Assembly: GCA_037145635.1 (NCBI GenBank)
Contig: JBBCXB010000004.1
Location: 248,001 to 312,000, forward strand
DNA from: JAATFS01 sp037145635
Lineage (GTDB): Bacteria > Pseudomonadota > Gammaproteobacteria > Xanthomonadales > Xanthomonadaceae
Length of the DNA stretch: 64,000 nt
Direction: 5' to 3'
The notes under the pieces were generated by a model that saw only the letters and a program-made list of their open reading frames with translations, had not been told where the DNA came from and did not search any database. Of this stretch, positions 54,879 to 63,723 are shown piece by piece; position 1 is the stretch's first letter, and each line of letters begins with the position of its first letter. The translations under genes and the position numbers were made by a program.

Positions 54879-55889
54879 GTGGCGAAAGGCGCGATCACCA
54901 TCAAGGATGTAGCCCGCGAGGCCAACGTGTCCGTCGCCACGGTGTCGCGTGCGCTCAACGGCCATGAGAATGTCGCCGAGCCGGTACGCCTGCTGGTGCG
55001 CGAGGTCGCCGAGCGGTTGCGCTACAGCCCGCACGCGGCCGCACGCAGCCTCAGCAGCCGCAGCACCCAGACCGTCGGCGTGGTGCTGCCGGACCTGTAT
55101 GGCGAGTTCTTCTCCGAACTGATCCGCGGCATCGACGGCATCGCCCGCGCCCGTGGCCAGCACCTGCTGGTGTCCAGCTACCACGGCGACCAGGAAGAGC
55201 AGGGACGGGCGCTGCGGGCGATGCGCGGCCGGGTCGACGGGCTGCTGGTGCTGTCGCCCTACGCCGAGCACCCCGGCTTCCTGACCGACAACCTGCCGCA
55301 GGCGCTGCCGACCGTCCTGATCAACACCCAGCTTCCCGACGACCAGTACCCGATGCTGAGCATCGACGATCACGCCGGTGCGTTCGCGATGACCGAACAC
55401 CTGCTGGCGCGCGGCCACCGCCGGATCGCCTTCATCGGCGGCCCCGCGCTCAACTTCGATGCGCGCGAGCGCCTGCGAGGGTTCCGCGACGCGATCGCCG
55501 CGCATCCGGGCGAGGCCGAGGGCCGGGAGCTGGACGGCGACTTCGACGAAGCCTCCGGCCACCGGGCCGGCCAGGCGCTGCTCGCGGCCGGCGCGCTGCC
55601 GGACGCGGTGTTCGCCGCCAACGACATGATGGCGCTGGGCTGCCTGTACGCCTTCACCCAGGCCGGCATCCAGGTGCCCGCCGATATCGCGCTGGCGGGC
55701 TTCGACGACATTCCGCTGGCGCGCTTCGTGCATCCGTCGCTGACCACCATGCGGGTCAGCATCGCCGAACTCGGCGAGCAGGCCATGACCTGCCTGCTGG
55801 ACTGGATCGACCACCCCGGCGTCGAGGAACGACGCCGCCAGACCCTCGTTCCTTCGCTGATCGTTCGGGATTCGAGCGCGGCGAAGTGA
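54879..55889 (+). CDS. LacI-family transcriptional regulator
   Basis: A 336-residue repressor. The N-terminal helix-turn-helix reads TIKDVAREANVSVATVSRAL, with the hinge RSLSSRSTQTVGVVLPD. The periplasmic-binding-like effector domain follows (DLYGEFFSELIRGID, IAFIGGPALNFDARERLRGF, FAANDMMALGCLYAF, LAGFDDIPLARFVHPSLTT). GTG start at 54879 with CGGAGG ahead. It heads the sugar locus and probably controls it through the operators at 54819 and 59060; the effector should be a breakdown product of the imported glycan. Confidence 0.93.
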   Translation: MAKGAITIKDVAREANVSVATVSRALNGHENVAEPVRLLVREVAERLRYSPHAAARSLSSRSTQTVGVVLPDLYGEFFSELIRGIDGIARARGQHLLVSSYHGDQEEQGRALRAMRGRVDGLLVLSPYAEHPGFLTDNLPQALPTVLINTQLPDDQYPMLSIDDHAGAFAMTEHLLARGHRRIAFIGGPALNFDARERLRGFRDAIAAHPGEAEGRELDGDFDEASGHRAGQALLAAGALPDAVFAANDMMALGCLYAFTQAGIQVPADIALAGFDDIPLARFVHPSLTTMRVSIAELGEQAMTCLLDWIDHPGVEERRRQTLVPSLIVRDSSAAK

Positions 55890-55900
55890 CGGTTCCACGC

Positions 55901-55926
55901 GGAGGCGCGGCCTTGCCGGCGCCTCC
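55901..55926 (+). terminator. Hairpin after the LacI gene
   Basis: GGAGGC (55901-55906) pairs with GCCTCC (55921-55926), extended by an imperfect GC inner stem. No T-run. Located 12 bases after the stop. Confidence 0.4.
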
Positions 55927-56013
55927 GTCATCCCTGCTGCACTTGCTTACTTGATGTTCTTCGGGAACAGCCTCTTGAACAACAAAAACCACCACCCCGG
56001 GAGGGTTCGAAAC

Positions 56014-58986
56014 ATGATCGACCGCAACAACACGCCGGCCAGGCCGGCCCGCACGCTGCTGGCCTGCGCGCTGGCCAGCTGCCTGATGCTGGGCGCCGCG
56101 CCGGCGTTCGCACAGAGCACCGCCGCCACCATCCGCGGCCAGGTCACGGTCGACTCGGCACCGGCCGCCCAGGCCCAGGTGACCGCCACCAACACCGCCA
56201 GCGGCCTGACCCGCACCGTGCAGGTCTCCGGCAACGGCGGCTACACGGTGAACGGCCTGCCGCCGGGCACCTACCGCATCGATGTGACCGCCAACGGGCA
56301 GACGAGTTCCCAGACCGTGACCGTGCAGGTCGGCCAGACCGCGAACCTTGACCTGGGCGTCGGCGGTACCCCGGCCACCGCCAACGGCGGCAACGCCACC
56401 ACCCTGGACGCAGTCCAGGTCACCGCGCCGCCGGTGCTGATCGAGACCCGTACCTCCGAAAACGCCACGTACATATCCAACGTCCAGATCGAGAAGCTGC
56501 CGCAGGCCACGCGCAACTTCCTGGAAGTGTCGGACACCGTGCCGAGCGTGCAGTTCAAGCGCGATTCCAACGGCAACACGACTATGCGTTCGGGCGCGAC
56601 CTCGGCCGACGGCACCAACGTCTACATCGACGGCATCAGCCAGAAGAACTACGTGCTGACCGGCGGCGTCAGCGGCCAGGACTCCAGCCGCGGCAACCCG
56701 TTCCCGCAGTCGGCGATCGGCGAGTACAAGGTGATCACCTCCAACTACAAGGCCGAGTTCGACCAGGTCAGCAGCGCGGCCATCGTCGCCTCGACCAAGT
56801 CCGGCACCAACGATTTCCACGGCAGCTTCTTCTGGGACACCAGCAATGACAGCTGGCGCGAGGAGAGCCCGCTGGAGAAGAAGGCCGGTGTGCGTGACGA
56901 TTTCTCCGAGACGGAATGGGGCGCGACCTTCAGTGGTCCGATCCTCAAGGACCGCGCGCACTTCTTCATCGCCTACGAGAACAAGGAGTACACCACTCCG
57001 GCCACGGTGATCCCGGGCGGTATCTACTCCGACCGTGTCGACCAGTTACCGGCCGCGCTGCAGCCGCTGGTAAGGAGCTACAGCTCGCCGTTCAAGGAAG
57101 ATCTGTACTTCGGCAAGATTGACTGGACTCTCGGCGAGAACAGCCTGTTCGAGCTGACCGGTAAGTACCGCAAGGAAGACGGGCTGGGCGACCTCGGCGG
57201 CACCACCACCTATGAGCACGCCAGCGAGAACGGGCAGGAAGAAAAGCGCGGCAACCTGCGTTGGCAGTACACCGGCTCGGCGTTCCTCAACGACCTCAAC
57301 GTCAGTTATGAGAGCGCATACTGGTACCAGGACCCGCTGACCAACGGCAGCGGCTATGTGTTGTCGTATGTGCCGATGGCAGGCATCGAGACCGAAGTGC
57401 TGACCGCCGGCGCCGGCAGCAGCTATCAGAATAAGGGCCAGGAGGGCTGGGCGCTGCAGGACGACCTGACCCTGAACAGCATGGATTGGCACGGTAGCCA
57501 TACCGTCAAGATGGGCTTCAAGTACAAGGATGTCGAGCTGGATTCGACCCAGATCAACCCGGCCAATCCGCAGTACTACTACAACATTCTCACCGACACC
57601 ACCACCCCGTACCGCGTGCGCTTCGGCGACACCACCGGGGGATCGGTGATCTCCAAGAACAAGCAGTACGGCATCTACATCCAGGACGACTGGGAGGTCA
57701 ACGAGCACCTGACCATCAACCTGGGACTGCGCTACGACTACGAGAAGACGCCGTCGTTCCTCGACTTCGTCACGCCGTCGGATGTGGCCAGCGCGCTCCA
57801 GAACTGGAGCAATCTGGACAACGCCAACTACAACATCAACGACTACATCAGCAACGGTAACAGCCGCAAGGCATTCAAGGATGCCTGGCAGCCGCGCCTC
57901 GGCTTCTCCTACGACTTGTTCGGTGACCAGGAGCATGTGATCTACGGCGGCGCTGGCCGCGCCTACGACCGCAACCTGTTCGACTACCTCGCGCTGGAGC
58001 AGCTCAACAATACCTTCAAGTCCTACAGCTACTACTTCACCAGCGCGTCCAATCCCACCTGCCTGGGCTCGCCATGCGTCGCCTGGAACGATGCCTACGC
58101 CACGCAGGAGGGCCTGGAGACGTTGTCGGCCAATTCGAGCGGCGGCGGCGGTCGCGAGATCTACCTGATCGACAACAACATCAAGGTGCCGTACTCGGAC
58201 CAGTTCAGCCTGGGCATGCGCAATCTGGTGCACTTCTGGAACAACGACTGGTACACCGACGTGACCCTGAGCCGGATCGAAAGCCATGACGGCTTCGTGT
58301 TCCTGCGCGGCAACCGTCGCGCGGACGGCTCGTACTTCGCGCCGGGCACCATCTCGGGTAATCCGACCGACTCGCCGGACGGCTACAGCACGATCGTGCT
58401 CGGCACCAACGGCCTGGAGACCCGCAATAACCAGCTGGCCCTGAAGCTGGAGAAGCCGTACGACAAGGAATCGGGCTGGGGCGTAAGCGTGGCCTACACC
58501 TTCTCCGACGCCAAGGAGAACCGACAGTTCGGCGAGCACTATGCGCTCGACTACTCGTCGATGGCCGAATACGGCTGGCACCAGGCGGCCGGCATCGCCA
58601 AGAACCGCGTGGTAGTGACCGGCATCTACGACCTCCCGTACCAGGTGACTCTGTCCGGCAAGCTGTCGCTGGCCACCCAGACGCCGCAGTACGGTTACAA
58701 CTGCGTGGAAGGCAATTCTTACTGCTACATCGAACAGTTCACCCCGGACCATACGCTGGGCTATAAGGAGTTCAGCCTGGCGCTCAACAAGGAATGGGAC
58801 ACCGGCGCGGGCATCAAGTTCAACGTGCGCGCCGACGTGATCAACGTGTTCAACTGGGTCAATTACGCGTCCTACAACACCGATACCGGAACCGCGTCCG
58901 ACCTGAACACTGCCTACGCAACGCCGACAGGCCTGCTGGCCTTGCCAATGCGCACGTTCAAGCTGACCTTCGGCCTGAACTGGTAA
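56014..58986 (+). CDS. Oar-like TonB-dependent receptor
   Basis: Outer-membrane active transporter, 990 residues. Signal peptide to about residue 33 (LGAAPAFAQ). Then a carboxypeptidase regulatory-like beta domain (IRGQVTVDSAPAAQAQVTAT to ~118), a TonB-box-like LDAVQVTA (~134-141), a plug domain (RNFLEVSDTVPSVQFKRDS, then TNVYIDGISQKNYV), and a 22-strand barrel ending in FKLTFGLNW with a terminal aromatic. The ATG at 56014 has GGGAGGG ahead. Substrate inferred to be an oligosaccharide from the neighbouring hydrolase and sugar transporter. Confidence 0.93.
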   Translation: MIDRNNTPARPARTLLACALASCLMLGAAPAFAQSTAATIRGQVTVDSAPAAQAQVTATNTASGLTRTVQVSGNGGYTVNGLPPGTYRIDVTANGQTSSQTVTVQVGQTANLDLGVGGTPATANGGNATTLDAVQVTAPPVLIETRTSENATYISNVQIEKLPQATRNFLEVSDTVPSVQFKRDSNGNTTMRSGATSADGTNVYIDGISQKNYVLTGGVSGQDSSRGNPFPQSAIGEYKVITSNYKAEFDQVSSAAIVASTKSGTNDFHGSFFWDTSNDSWREESPLEKKAGVRDDFSETEWGATFSGPILKDRAHFFIAYENKEYTTPATVIPGGIYSDRVDQLPAALQPLVRSYSSPFKEDLYFGKIDWTLGENSLFELTGKYRKEDGLGDLGGTTTYEHASENGQEEKRGNLRWQYTGSAFLNDLNVSYESAYWYQDPLTNGSGYVLSYVPMAGIETEVLTAGAGSSYQNKGQEGWALQDDLTLNSMDWHGSHTVKMGFKYKDVELDSTQINPANPQYYYNILTDTTTPYRVRFGDTTGGSVISKNKQYGIYIQDDWEVNEHLTINLGLRYDYEKTPSFLDFVTPSDVASALQNWSNLDNANYNINDYISNGNSRKAFKDAWQPRLGFSYDLFGDQEHVIYGGAGRAYDRNLFDYLALEQLNNTFKSYSYYFTSASNPTCLGSPCVAWNDAYATQEGLETLSANSSGGGGREIYLIDNNIKVPYSDQFSLGMRNLVHFWNNDWYTDVTLSRIESHDGFVFLRGNRRADGSYFAPGTISGNPTDSPDGYSTIVLGTNGLETRNNQLALKLEKPYDKESGWGVSVAYTFSDAKENRQFGEHYALDYSSMAEYGWHQAAGIAKNRVVVTGIYDLPYQVTLSGKLSLATQTPQYGYNCVEGNSYCYIEQFTPDHTLGYKEFSLALNKEWDTGAGIKFNVRADVINVFNWVNYASYNTDTGTASDLNTAYATPTGLLALPMRTFKLTFGLNW

Positions 58987-58992
58987 TGCATC

Positions 58993-59024
58993 TCGACCGT
59001 CCCGGGCTCGCCCGGGACGGTCGA
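58993..59024 (+). terminator. 14-bp perfect hairpin after the TonB receptor
   Basis: TCGACCGTCCCGGG (58993-59006) pairs perfectly with 59011-59024 around CTCG. It begins 6 bases after the stop; no T-run follows. It shares the core CCGTCCCGGG with the efp hairpin. Confidence 0.55.
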
Positions 59025-59059
59025 ACTCCGCCGTCAGATGGGTTAACTTGCGGTGACGG

Positions 59060-59073
59060 TGTAATCGATTACA
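59060..59073. promoter_or_regulatory. Perfect LacI-type operator before the hydrolase operon
   Basis: TGTAATCGATTACA is a perfect 14-bp palindrome with a CG centre, 14 bases before the ATG of the hydrolase. Bound repressor would cover the promoter or early transcript. It is the stronger of two sites presumed to be recognised by the LacI protein at 54879. Confidence 0.75.
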
Positions 59074-59087
59074 TGGGTTGGGAGCAG

Positions 59088-60704
59088 ATGAACAGGGGAC
59101 TTTCTTCTCGTTGGTTGATGATTCCACTGCTGGTCGGCGCGCTCGCGTTGGCGTCGTGCAAGAAGGCGGAGGAACCGAAAGTGCAGGAAAAAACGCCGGT
59201 CAAGGTGATCCTGATCGAGGCCCAGCTGCCTCCCAGGCCCGTCAAGCCCGAACTCCCGCCGCTGTTCTCGGATATCGAGCGCCGCACCTTCCAGTTCTTC
59301 TGGGACACCACCAACGAGGTCAACGGGCTCACCCCCGACCGGTTCCCGTCGCGGCCGTTCGCCAGCATCGCGTCGGTCGGCTTCGCGCTGACCGCCTATC
59401 CGATCGGCATCGAGAACGGCTGGGTCAGCCGCAACCAGGCGATCGAACGCACCCTGACCACCCTCAAATTCTTCCGTGATGCGCCCATGGGGCCGCAGCG
59501 CACGGGCAAGGCCGGCTACAAGGGCTTCTACTACCACTTCCTCGACATGCAGCAGGGCAAGCGCTACGACAGCTGGGTGGAACTCTCCAGCGTCGACACC
59601 GCGCTGCTGATGATGGGCGTGCTGTTCGCGCAGTCGTACTACGACGGCGACGACGCGCGCGAGAAGGAGATTCGCGACATCGCCGATGCGCTGTACAAGC
59701 GCGTGGACTGGACCTGGCTGCAGCAGCGCAAGCCGCTGGTGTCGATGGGCTGGTTCCCCGAAAGCGGCTTCATCGACCACGACTGGATGGGCTACAACGA
59801 GGCGATGATGCTGTACATCCTCGCCCTCGGCTCGCCGACGCACGGCGTCGACCCCGATGCCTGGACGGTGTGGACCCGGACCTACAACAACGACTGGGGC
59901 GTGTACCAGGGCCAGGAATACCTGTCCTTCGGGCCGCTGTTCGGCCACCAGTACAGCCACGTCTGGATCGACTTCCGCGACATCCAGGACCAGTACATGC
60001 GCGAGCGCGGGATCGACTACTTCCTCAACAGCCGGCGCGCGGCCCTGGCCCAGCGCGACTACGCCATCGACAATCCGATGAAGTGGAAGGACTACGGCGA
60101 GAATGTCTGGGGCCTGACCGCCAGCGACGGCCCGCAGAACACCAGCCAGGAGTACCGCGGCGAGCAGCGCCAGTTCCGGCACTACTCCTCGCGCGGCGCC
60201 GGCCTGCGCGAGAACTTCGACGACGGCACCATCGCCCCGACCGCGGCGATCGCCTCGCTGGTGTTCGCGCCCGAGGTGGTGATCCCGGCGACCGAGGAGA
60301 TGCACAAGCGCTATGGCGACTTCCTGTACTCCAGCTACGGGTTCCTGGATTCGTTCAACCCCAGCTTCAACTACGACATCCCGCTCAAGACCGGCCGCCT
60401 GGTCGGCGATCGCGGCTGGGTGTCCAGCGACTACATCGCCATCGACCAGGGCCCGATCCTGACGATGATCGCCAACTACCGCAGCGAATTCGTCTGGAAC
60501 GTGATGAAGAAGAACAAGTACGTGCGCGCCGGTCTCGAGCGCGCCGGCTTCAGCGGCGGCTGGCTGACGCCCGAGGGCGAGGCCCAGCCGCTGCCCAAGA
60601 AGGACGAGCAGGCCGCCGCGGCCCGTGCCATCGGCATCGCCGAATCCCGTGCCGCCGCCGCCGAGGCGCAGCAGAACCCCTCGCAACGCCAGAAACCCGA
60701 GTAG
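59088..60704 (+). CDS. GH144-like glycoside hydrolase lipoprotein
   Basis: A 538-residue lipoprotein with lipobox LASC (Cys24) followed by Lys-Lys, so it should be sorted to the outer membrane. From about residue 60 it is an (alpha/alpha)6-type hydrolase of the PF10091/GH144 group: RRTFQFFWDTTN, SIASVGFALTAYPIG, GKAGYKGFYYHFLD, DHDWMGYNEAMMLYILALGS (230-249), FGPLFGHQYSHVWIDFR. GH144 members are endo-beta-1,2-glucanases, so a sophoro-oligosaccharide-releasing role is inferred. An in-frame ATG at 59073 lies inside the operator; the one at 59088 has GGGAG close by. Confidence 0.85.
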   Translation: MNRGLSSRWLMIPLLVGALALASCKKAEEPKVQEKTPVKVILIEAQLPPRPVKPELPPLFSDIERRTFQFFWDTTNEVNGLTPDRFPSRPFASIASVGFALTAYPIGIENGWVSRNQAIERTLTTLKFFRDAPMGPQRTGKAGYKGFYYHFLDMQQGKRYDSWVELSSVDTALLMMGVLFAQSYYDGDDAREKEIRDIADALYKRVDWTWLQQRKPLVSMGWFPESGFIDHDWMGYNEAMMLYILALGSPTHGVDPDAWTVWTRTYNNDWGVYQGQEYLSFGPLFGHQYSHVWIDFRDIQDQYMRERGIDYFLNSRRAALAQRDYAIDNPMKWKDYGENVWGLTASDGPQNTSQEYRGEQRQFRHYSSRGAGLRENFDDGTIAPTAAIASLVFAPEVVIPATEEMHKRYGDFLYSSYGFLDSFNPSFNYDIPLKTGRLVGDRGWVSSDYIAIDQGPILTMIANYRSEFVWNVMKKNKYVRAGLERAGFSGGWLTPEGEAQPLPKKDEQAAAARAIGIAESRAAAAEAQQNPSQRQKPE

Positions 60705-60707
60705 CCC

Positions 60708-62012
60708 GTGCGATTCCTGAAAATGCTGTTGTTGTCCGCCCTCAGCCTGGGGGCGGCCGGATGCGACCGTGCGCCCCCCGGCGAGACCATCCGCTTCTGG
60801 GCCATGGGCAAGGAAGCCGAGGTGGTGACCGCGCTGGTCGCCGATTTCGAGAAGGAGAACCCGGGCATCCACGTCGATGTCCAGAACATCCCGATGACCG
60901 CCGCCCACGAGAAGCTGCTGACCGCGTTCGCTGCCGACGGGCTGCCGGACGTGTGCCAGCTGGGCAACACCTGGCTGCCGGAGCTGGCGGTGCTTGACGC
61001 GCTCGAGCCGCTGCAGCCGTACGTGGCGCGCTCGACGGTGGTCGAGCCCGAGGACTACTTCCCCGGCGTGTGGGACACCAACCTGGTGGACGGCACGCTC
61101 TACGGCGTGCCGTGGTACGTGGACACGCGCCTGCTGTTCTACCGCAAGGACATCCTGCGCGAGGCCGGCTACACCGAGATGCCCAAGACCTGGGCCGAGA
61201 TGGAGCAGGTGATGGCGGCGATCAAGCGCCACGTCGGCCCGGAGCGCTACGCGATCCTGATGCCGCTCAACGAGTTCGAGCAGCAGCTGTCGTTCGCGCT
61301 GCAGCAGCCCGATCCGCTGCTGCGCGACCACGACAACCGCGGCAACTTCCGCAGCCCTGGGTTCCGCAAGGCGCTGGCGTTCTACGACAACATGTACCAG
61401 CAGGGCTGGGCCCCGAAGGTGTCCGAGGCGCAGATCTCCAACGTCTGGTACGAGTTCTTCAACGGCTACTACGCCTTCTACCTGTCCGGTCCCTGGAACG
61501 TGCGCGAGTTCCGCATGCGCCAGCCGGCCGACATGGCCGGCAAGTGGGGCACCGCGCCGCTGCCGGGGCCCGACGGCCCGGGCGCCGGCATCGCCGGTGG
61601 CTCCAGCCTGGTGATCCTGAAGTCGTCGCAGCACAAGGACGCGTCCTGGAAGCTGATCGAATACCTGTCGCGGCCGCAGGTGCAGGCGCGCTTCCACGCC
61701 ATCATCGGCGACCTGCCGCCGCGCCGCAGCACCTGGAAGTACCCGTCGCTGGCCAACGACGAGCTCGCCCGCGCCTTCGGCGAGCAGCTCGAGCGCGTCA
61801 AGCCCACGCCCAAGGTGCTGGAATGGGAGCGGATCGTGCAGGAAATGCGGCTGGTGACCGAGCGCATCGTGCGCGGCGGCGAAAGCCAGGAGCAGGGCGT
61901 GCAGGAACTGGACAAGCGGGTCGACGACATCCTGGCCAAGCGCCGCTGGATCTACGAGCAGGAACGCGGCCAGCCCGCCGCCGCGCCGCCTGCCACCGGA
62001 GGTGCACGATGA
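60708..62012 (+). CDS. Sugar ABC transporter substrate-binding lipoprotein
   Basis: A 434-residue family 1 extracellular solute-binding protein. Lipobox GAAGC with Cys19 followed by Asp20, the +2 Asp that retains lipoproteins in the inner membrane, beside its permeases. Features: ETIRFWAMGKEAEVVTALVADFEKENPGI start of lobe 1, LPDVCQLGNTWLPELA, GVPWYVDTRLLFYRKDIL, FFNGYYAFYLSGPWNV, GGSSLVILKSSQHKDASWKLI. GTG start 3 bases after the hydrolase stop; ATGA overlap with the next gene. Confidence 0.92.
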   Translation: MRFLKMLLLSALSLGAAGCDRAPPGETIRFWAMGKEAEVVTALVADFEKENPGIHVDVQNIPMTAAHEKLLTAFAADGLPDVCQLGNTWLPELAVLDALEPLQPYVARSTVVEPEDYFPGVWDTNLVDGTLYGVPWYVDTRLLFYRKDILREAGYTEMPKTWAEMEQVMAAIKRHVGPERYAILMPLNEFEQQLSFALQQPDPLLRDHDNRGNFRSPGFRKALAFYDNMYQQGWAPKVSEAQISNVWYEFFNGYYAFYLSGPWNVREFRMRQPADMAGKWGTAPLPGPDGPGAGIAGGSSLVILKSSQHKDASWKLIEYLSRPQVQARFHAIIGDLPPRRSTWKYPSLANDELARAFGEQLERVKPTPKVLEWERIVQEMRLVTERIVRGGESQEQGVQELDKRVDDILAKRRWIYEQERGQPAAAPPATGGAR

Positions 62013-62890
62013 AGCGCGGTTCCCTGGCCGGCTGGATCTTCGCCGGGCCGGCGCTGCTGGTGCTCGGCATGTTCTTCGGCGTGCCGGTGCTGGCGGCCCT
62101 GGTGCTCAGCGTCACCGACTTCGACCTCTACGCCCTGGCCGACAGCGGCCACCTGCGCTTCGTCGGGCTCGGCAACTACATCGACCTGCTGCAGACGCCG
62201 CTGTTCTGGAAATCGCTGTGGAACACCACGTACTTCGTGATCCTCGGCGTGCCGATGTCGATCATGGTCTCGCTCGGCGCGGCGATGCTGCTCAATGCCA
62301 AGACCGCGCGGTTCAAGGCCCTGTTCCGCACCGCGCTGTTCGCGCCGGTGGTCACCACCCTGGTCGCGGTGGCGGTGATCTGGCGCTACCTGTTCCACAT
62401 CAAGTACGGCCTGGTGAACTGGGGCCTGGGCCACCTCGGCATCGGCCCGATCGACTGGCTGGGCGACCCGGACTGGGCGATGCCGACGATCATGCTGTTC
62501 GCGGTGTGGAAGAACTTCGGCTACAACATGGTGATCTTCATCGCCGGGCTGCAGGGCATCCCGCAGGACCTGTACGAGGCCGCGCGCATCGACGGCGCCT
62601 CGAAGTGGAAGCAGTTCCTGCACATCACCCTGCCGATGCTGGGCCCGGTGCTGATGGTGGTCGGCGTGATCACCATCTCCGGCTATTTCCAGCTGTTCGC
62701 CGAACCCTACGTGATGACCCGCGGCGACCCCCTGCAGAGCACCGTGAGCGTGCTGTACTTCATGTTCGAGGAGGGCTTCAAGTGGTGGAACCTCGGCCGC
62801 GCGTCGGCGGTGGCGTTCCTGCTGTTCCTCATCATCCTGGCGGTGACCACCGTCATGCTGCGCATCGGGCGCAAGAAGGACCTGGTATGA
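62009..62890 (+). CDS. Sugar ABC transporter permease, MalF-like
   Basis: A 293-residue six-helix permease. The coupling EAA loop reads LYEAARIDGASKWKQFLHITLPML. The N-terminal helix is GWIFAGPALLVLGMFFGVPVL and the protein lacks the large periplasmic insert of E. coli MalF. Overlaps both neighbours by ATGA. Confidence 0.93.
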   Translation: MKRGSLAGWIFAGPALLVLGMFFGVPVLAALVLSVTDFDLYALADSGHLRFVGLGNYIDLLQTPLFWKSLWNTTYFVILGVPMSIMVSLGAAMLLNAKTARFKALFRTALFAPVVTTLVAVAVIWRYLFHIKYGLVNWGLGHLGIGPIDWLGDPDWAMPTIMLFAVWKNFGYNMVIFIAGLQGIPQDLYEAARIDGASKWKQFLHITLPMLGPVLMVVGVITISGYFQLFAEPYVMTRGDPLQSTVSVLYFMFEEGFKWWNLGRASAVAFLLFLIILAVTTVMLRIGRKKDLV

Positions 62891-63723
62891 GTCGAGACGT
62901 AGGCGAGTCGCGCTGGAACGCCGCGCTGGTCAATGGCGGCCTGGTGCTGCTGGCGGTGGTCAGCCTGGCGCCGCTGCTGTGGATGCTGGCGGTCTCGTTC
63001 ATGCCCACCGGCGAGGCCAGCCGCTTTCCGCCGCCGCTGCTGCCCTCGGCGCCGACCACCGCCAACTACCACGAGCTGTTCGAGCGCACCGGCATGGCCA
63101 GCAACTTCGCCAACAGCCTGCTGGTGTCGCTGGCGATCACGCTGGGTTCGCTGCTGATCAACACGCTGGCCGGCTATGCGTTCGCCAAGCTGCGCTTCGC
63201 CGGTCGCGAGCGGGTCTTCCAGATCCTGCTCGCGGCGCTGGTGATCCCGGCGCAGGTGGCGATGCTGCCGCTGTTCCTGCTGATGAAGCAGCTGCACCTG
63301 GTCAACAGCTTCGGCGGGGTGGTGGTGCCGGCGCTGGCCTCGGTGTTCGGCATCTTCCTGGTGCGGCAGTACGCGCGCAGCATCCCGGACGAGCTGCTCG
63401 AGGCCGCGCGCATCGACGGGGCCGGCGAGATGCGCATCTTCTTCCAGATCGTGCTGCCGATGCTGAAGCCGGTCCTGGTCACCCTGACCATCTTCACCTT
63501 CATGGGCGCGTGGAACGACTTCATGTGGCCGTTGATCGTGCTGACCGACCAGGAGCACTACACGCTGCCGGTGGCGCTGGCGACGCTGTCGCGCGAGCAC
63601 ATCATGGACGTGGAGCTGATGATGGCCGGCGCGGTGGTGACCGTCATCCCGGTCCTGCTATTGTTCCTGGCGCTGCAGCGTTACTACATCCAAGGCCTGC
63701 TTCTGGGGAGCGTCAAGGGGTGA
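62887..63723 (+). CDS. Sugar ABC transporter permease, MalG-like
   Basis: A 278-residue six-helix permease with the EAA loop LLEAARIDGAGEMRIFFQIVLPML and the typical MalG-family segment AGYAFAKLRFAGRERVFQILL; the C-terminus is LALQRYYIQGLLLGSVKG. No ATPase gene lies in the visible part of the operon. Confidence 0.93.
   Translation: MSRDVGESRWNAALVNGGLVLLAVVSLAPLLWMLAVSFMPTGEASRFPPPLLPSAPTTANYHELFERTGMASNFANSLLVSLAITLGSLLINTLAGYAFAKLRFAGRERVFQILLAALVIPAQVAMLPLFLLMKQLHLVNSFGGVVVPALASVFGIFLVRQYARSIPDELLEAARIDGAGEMRIFFQIVLPMLKPVLVTLTIFTFMGAWNDFMWPLIVLTDQEHYTLPVALATLSREHIMDVELMMAGAVVTVIPVLLLFLALQRYYIQGLLLGSVKG

Noticed and set aside
59043..59127. Start of the hydrolase at the ATG at 59073
   Set aside because: That ATG overlaps the last bases of the operator palindrome and has no ribosome binding site; the ATG at 59088 gives a standard lipoprotein signal.
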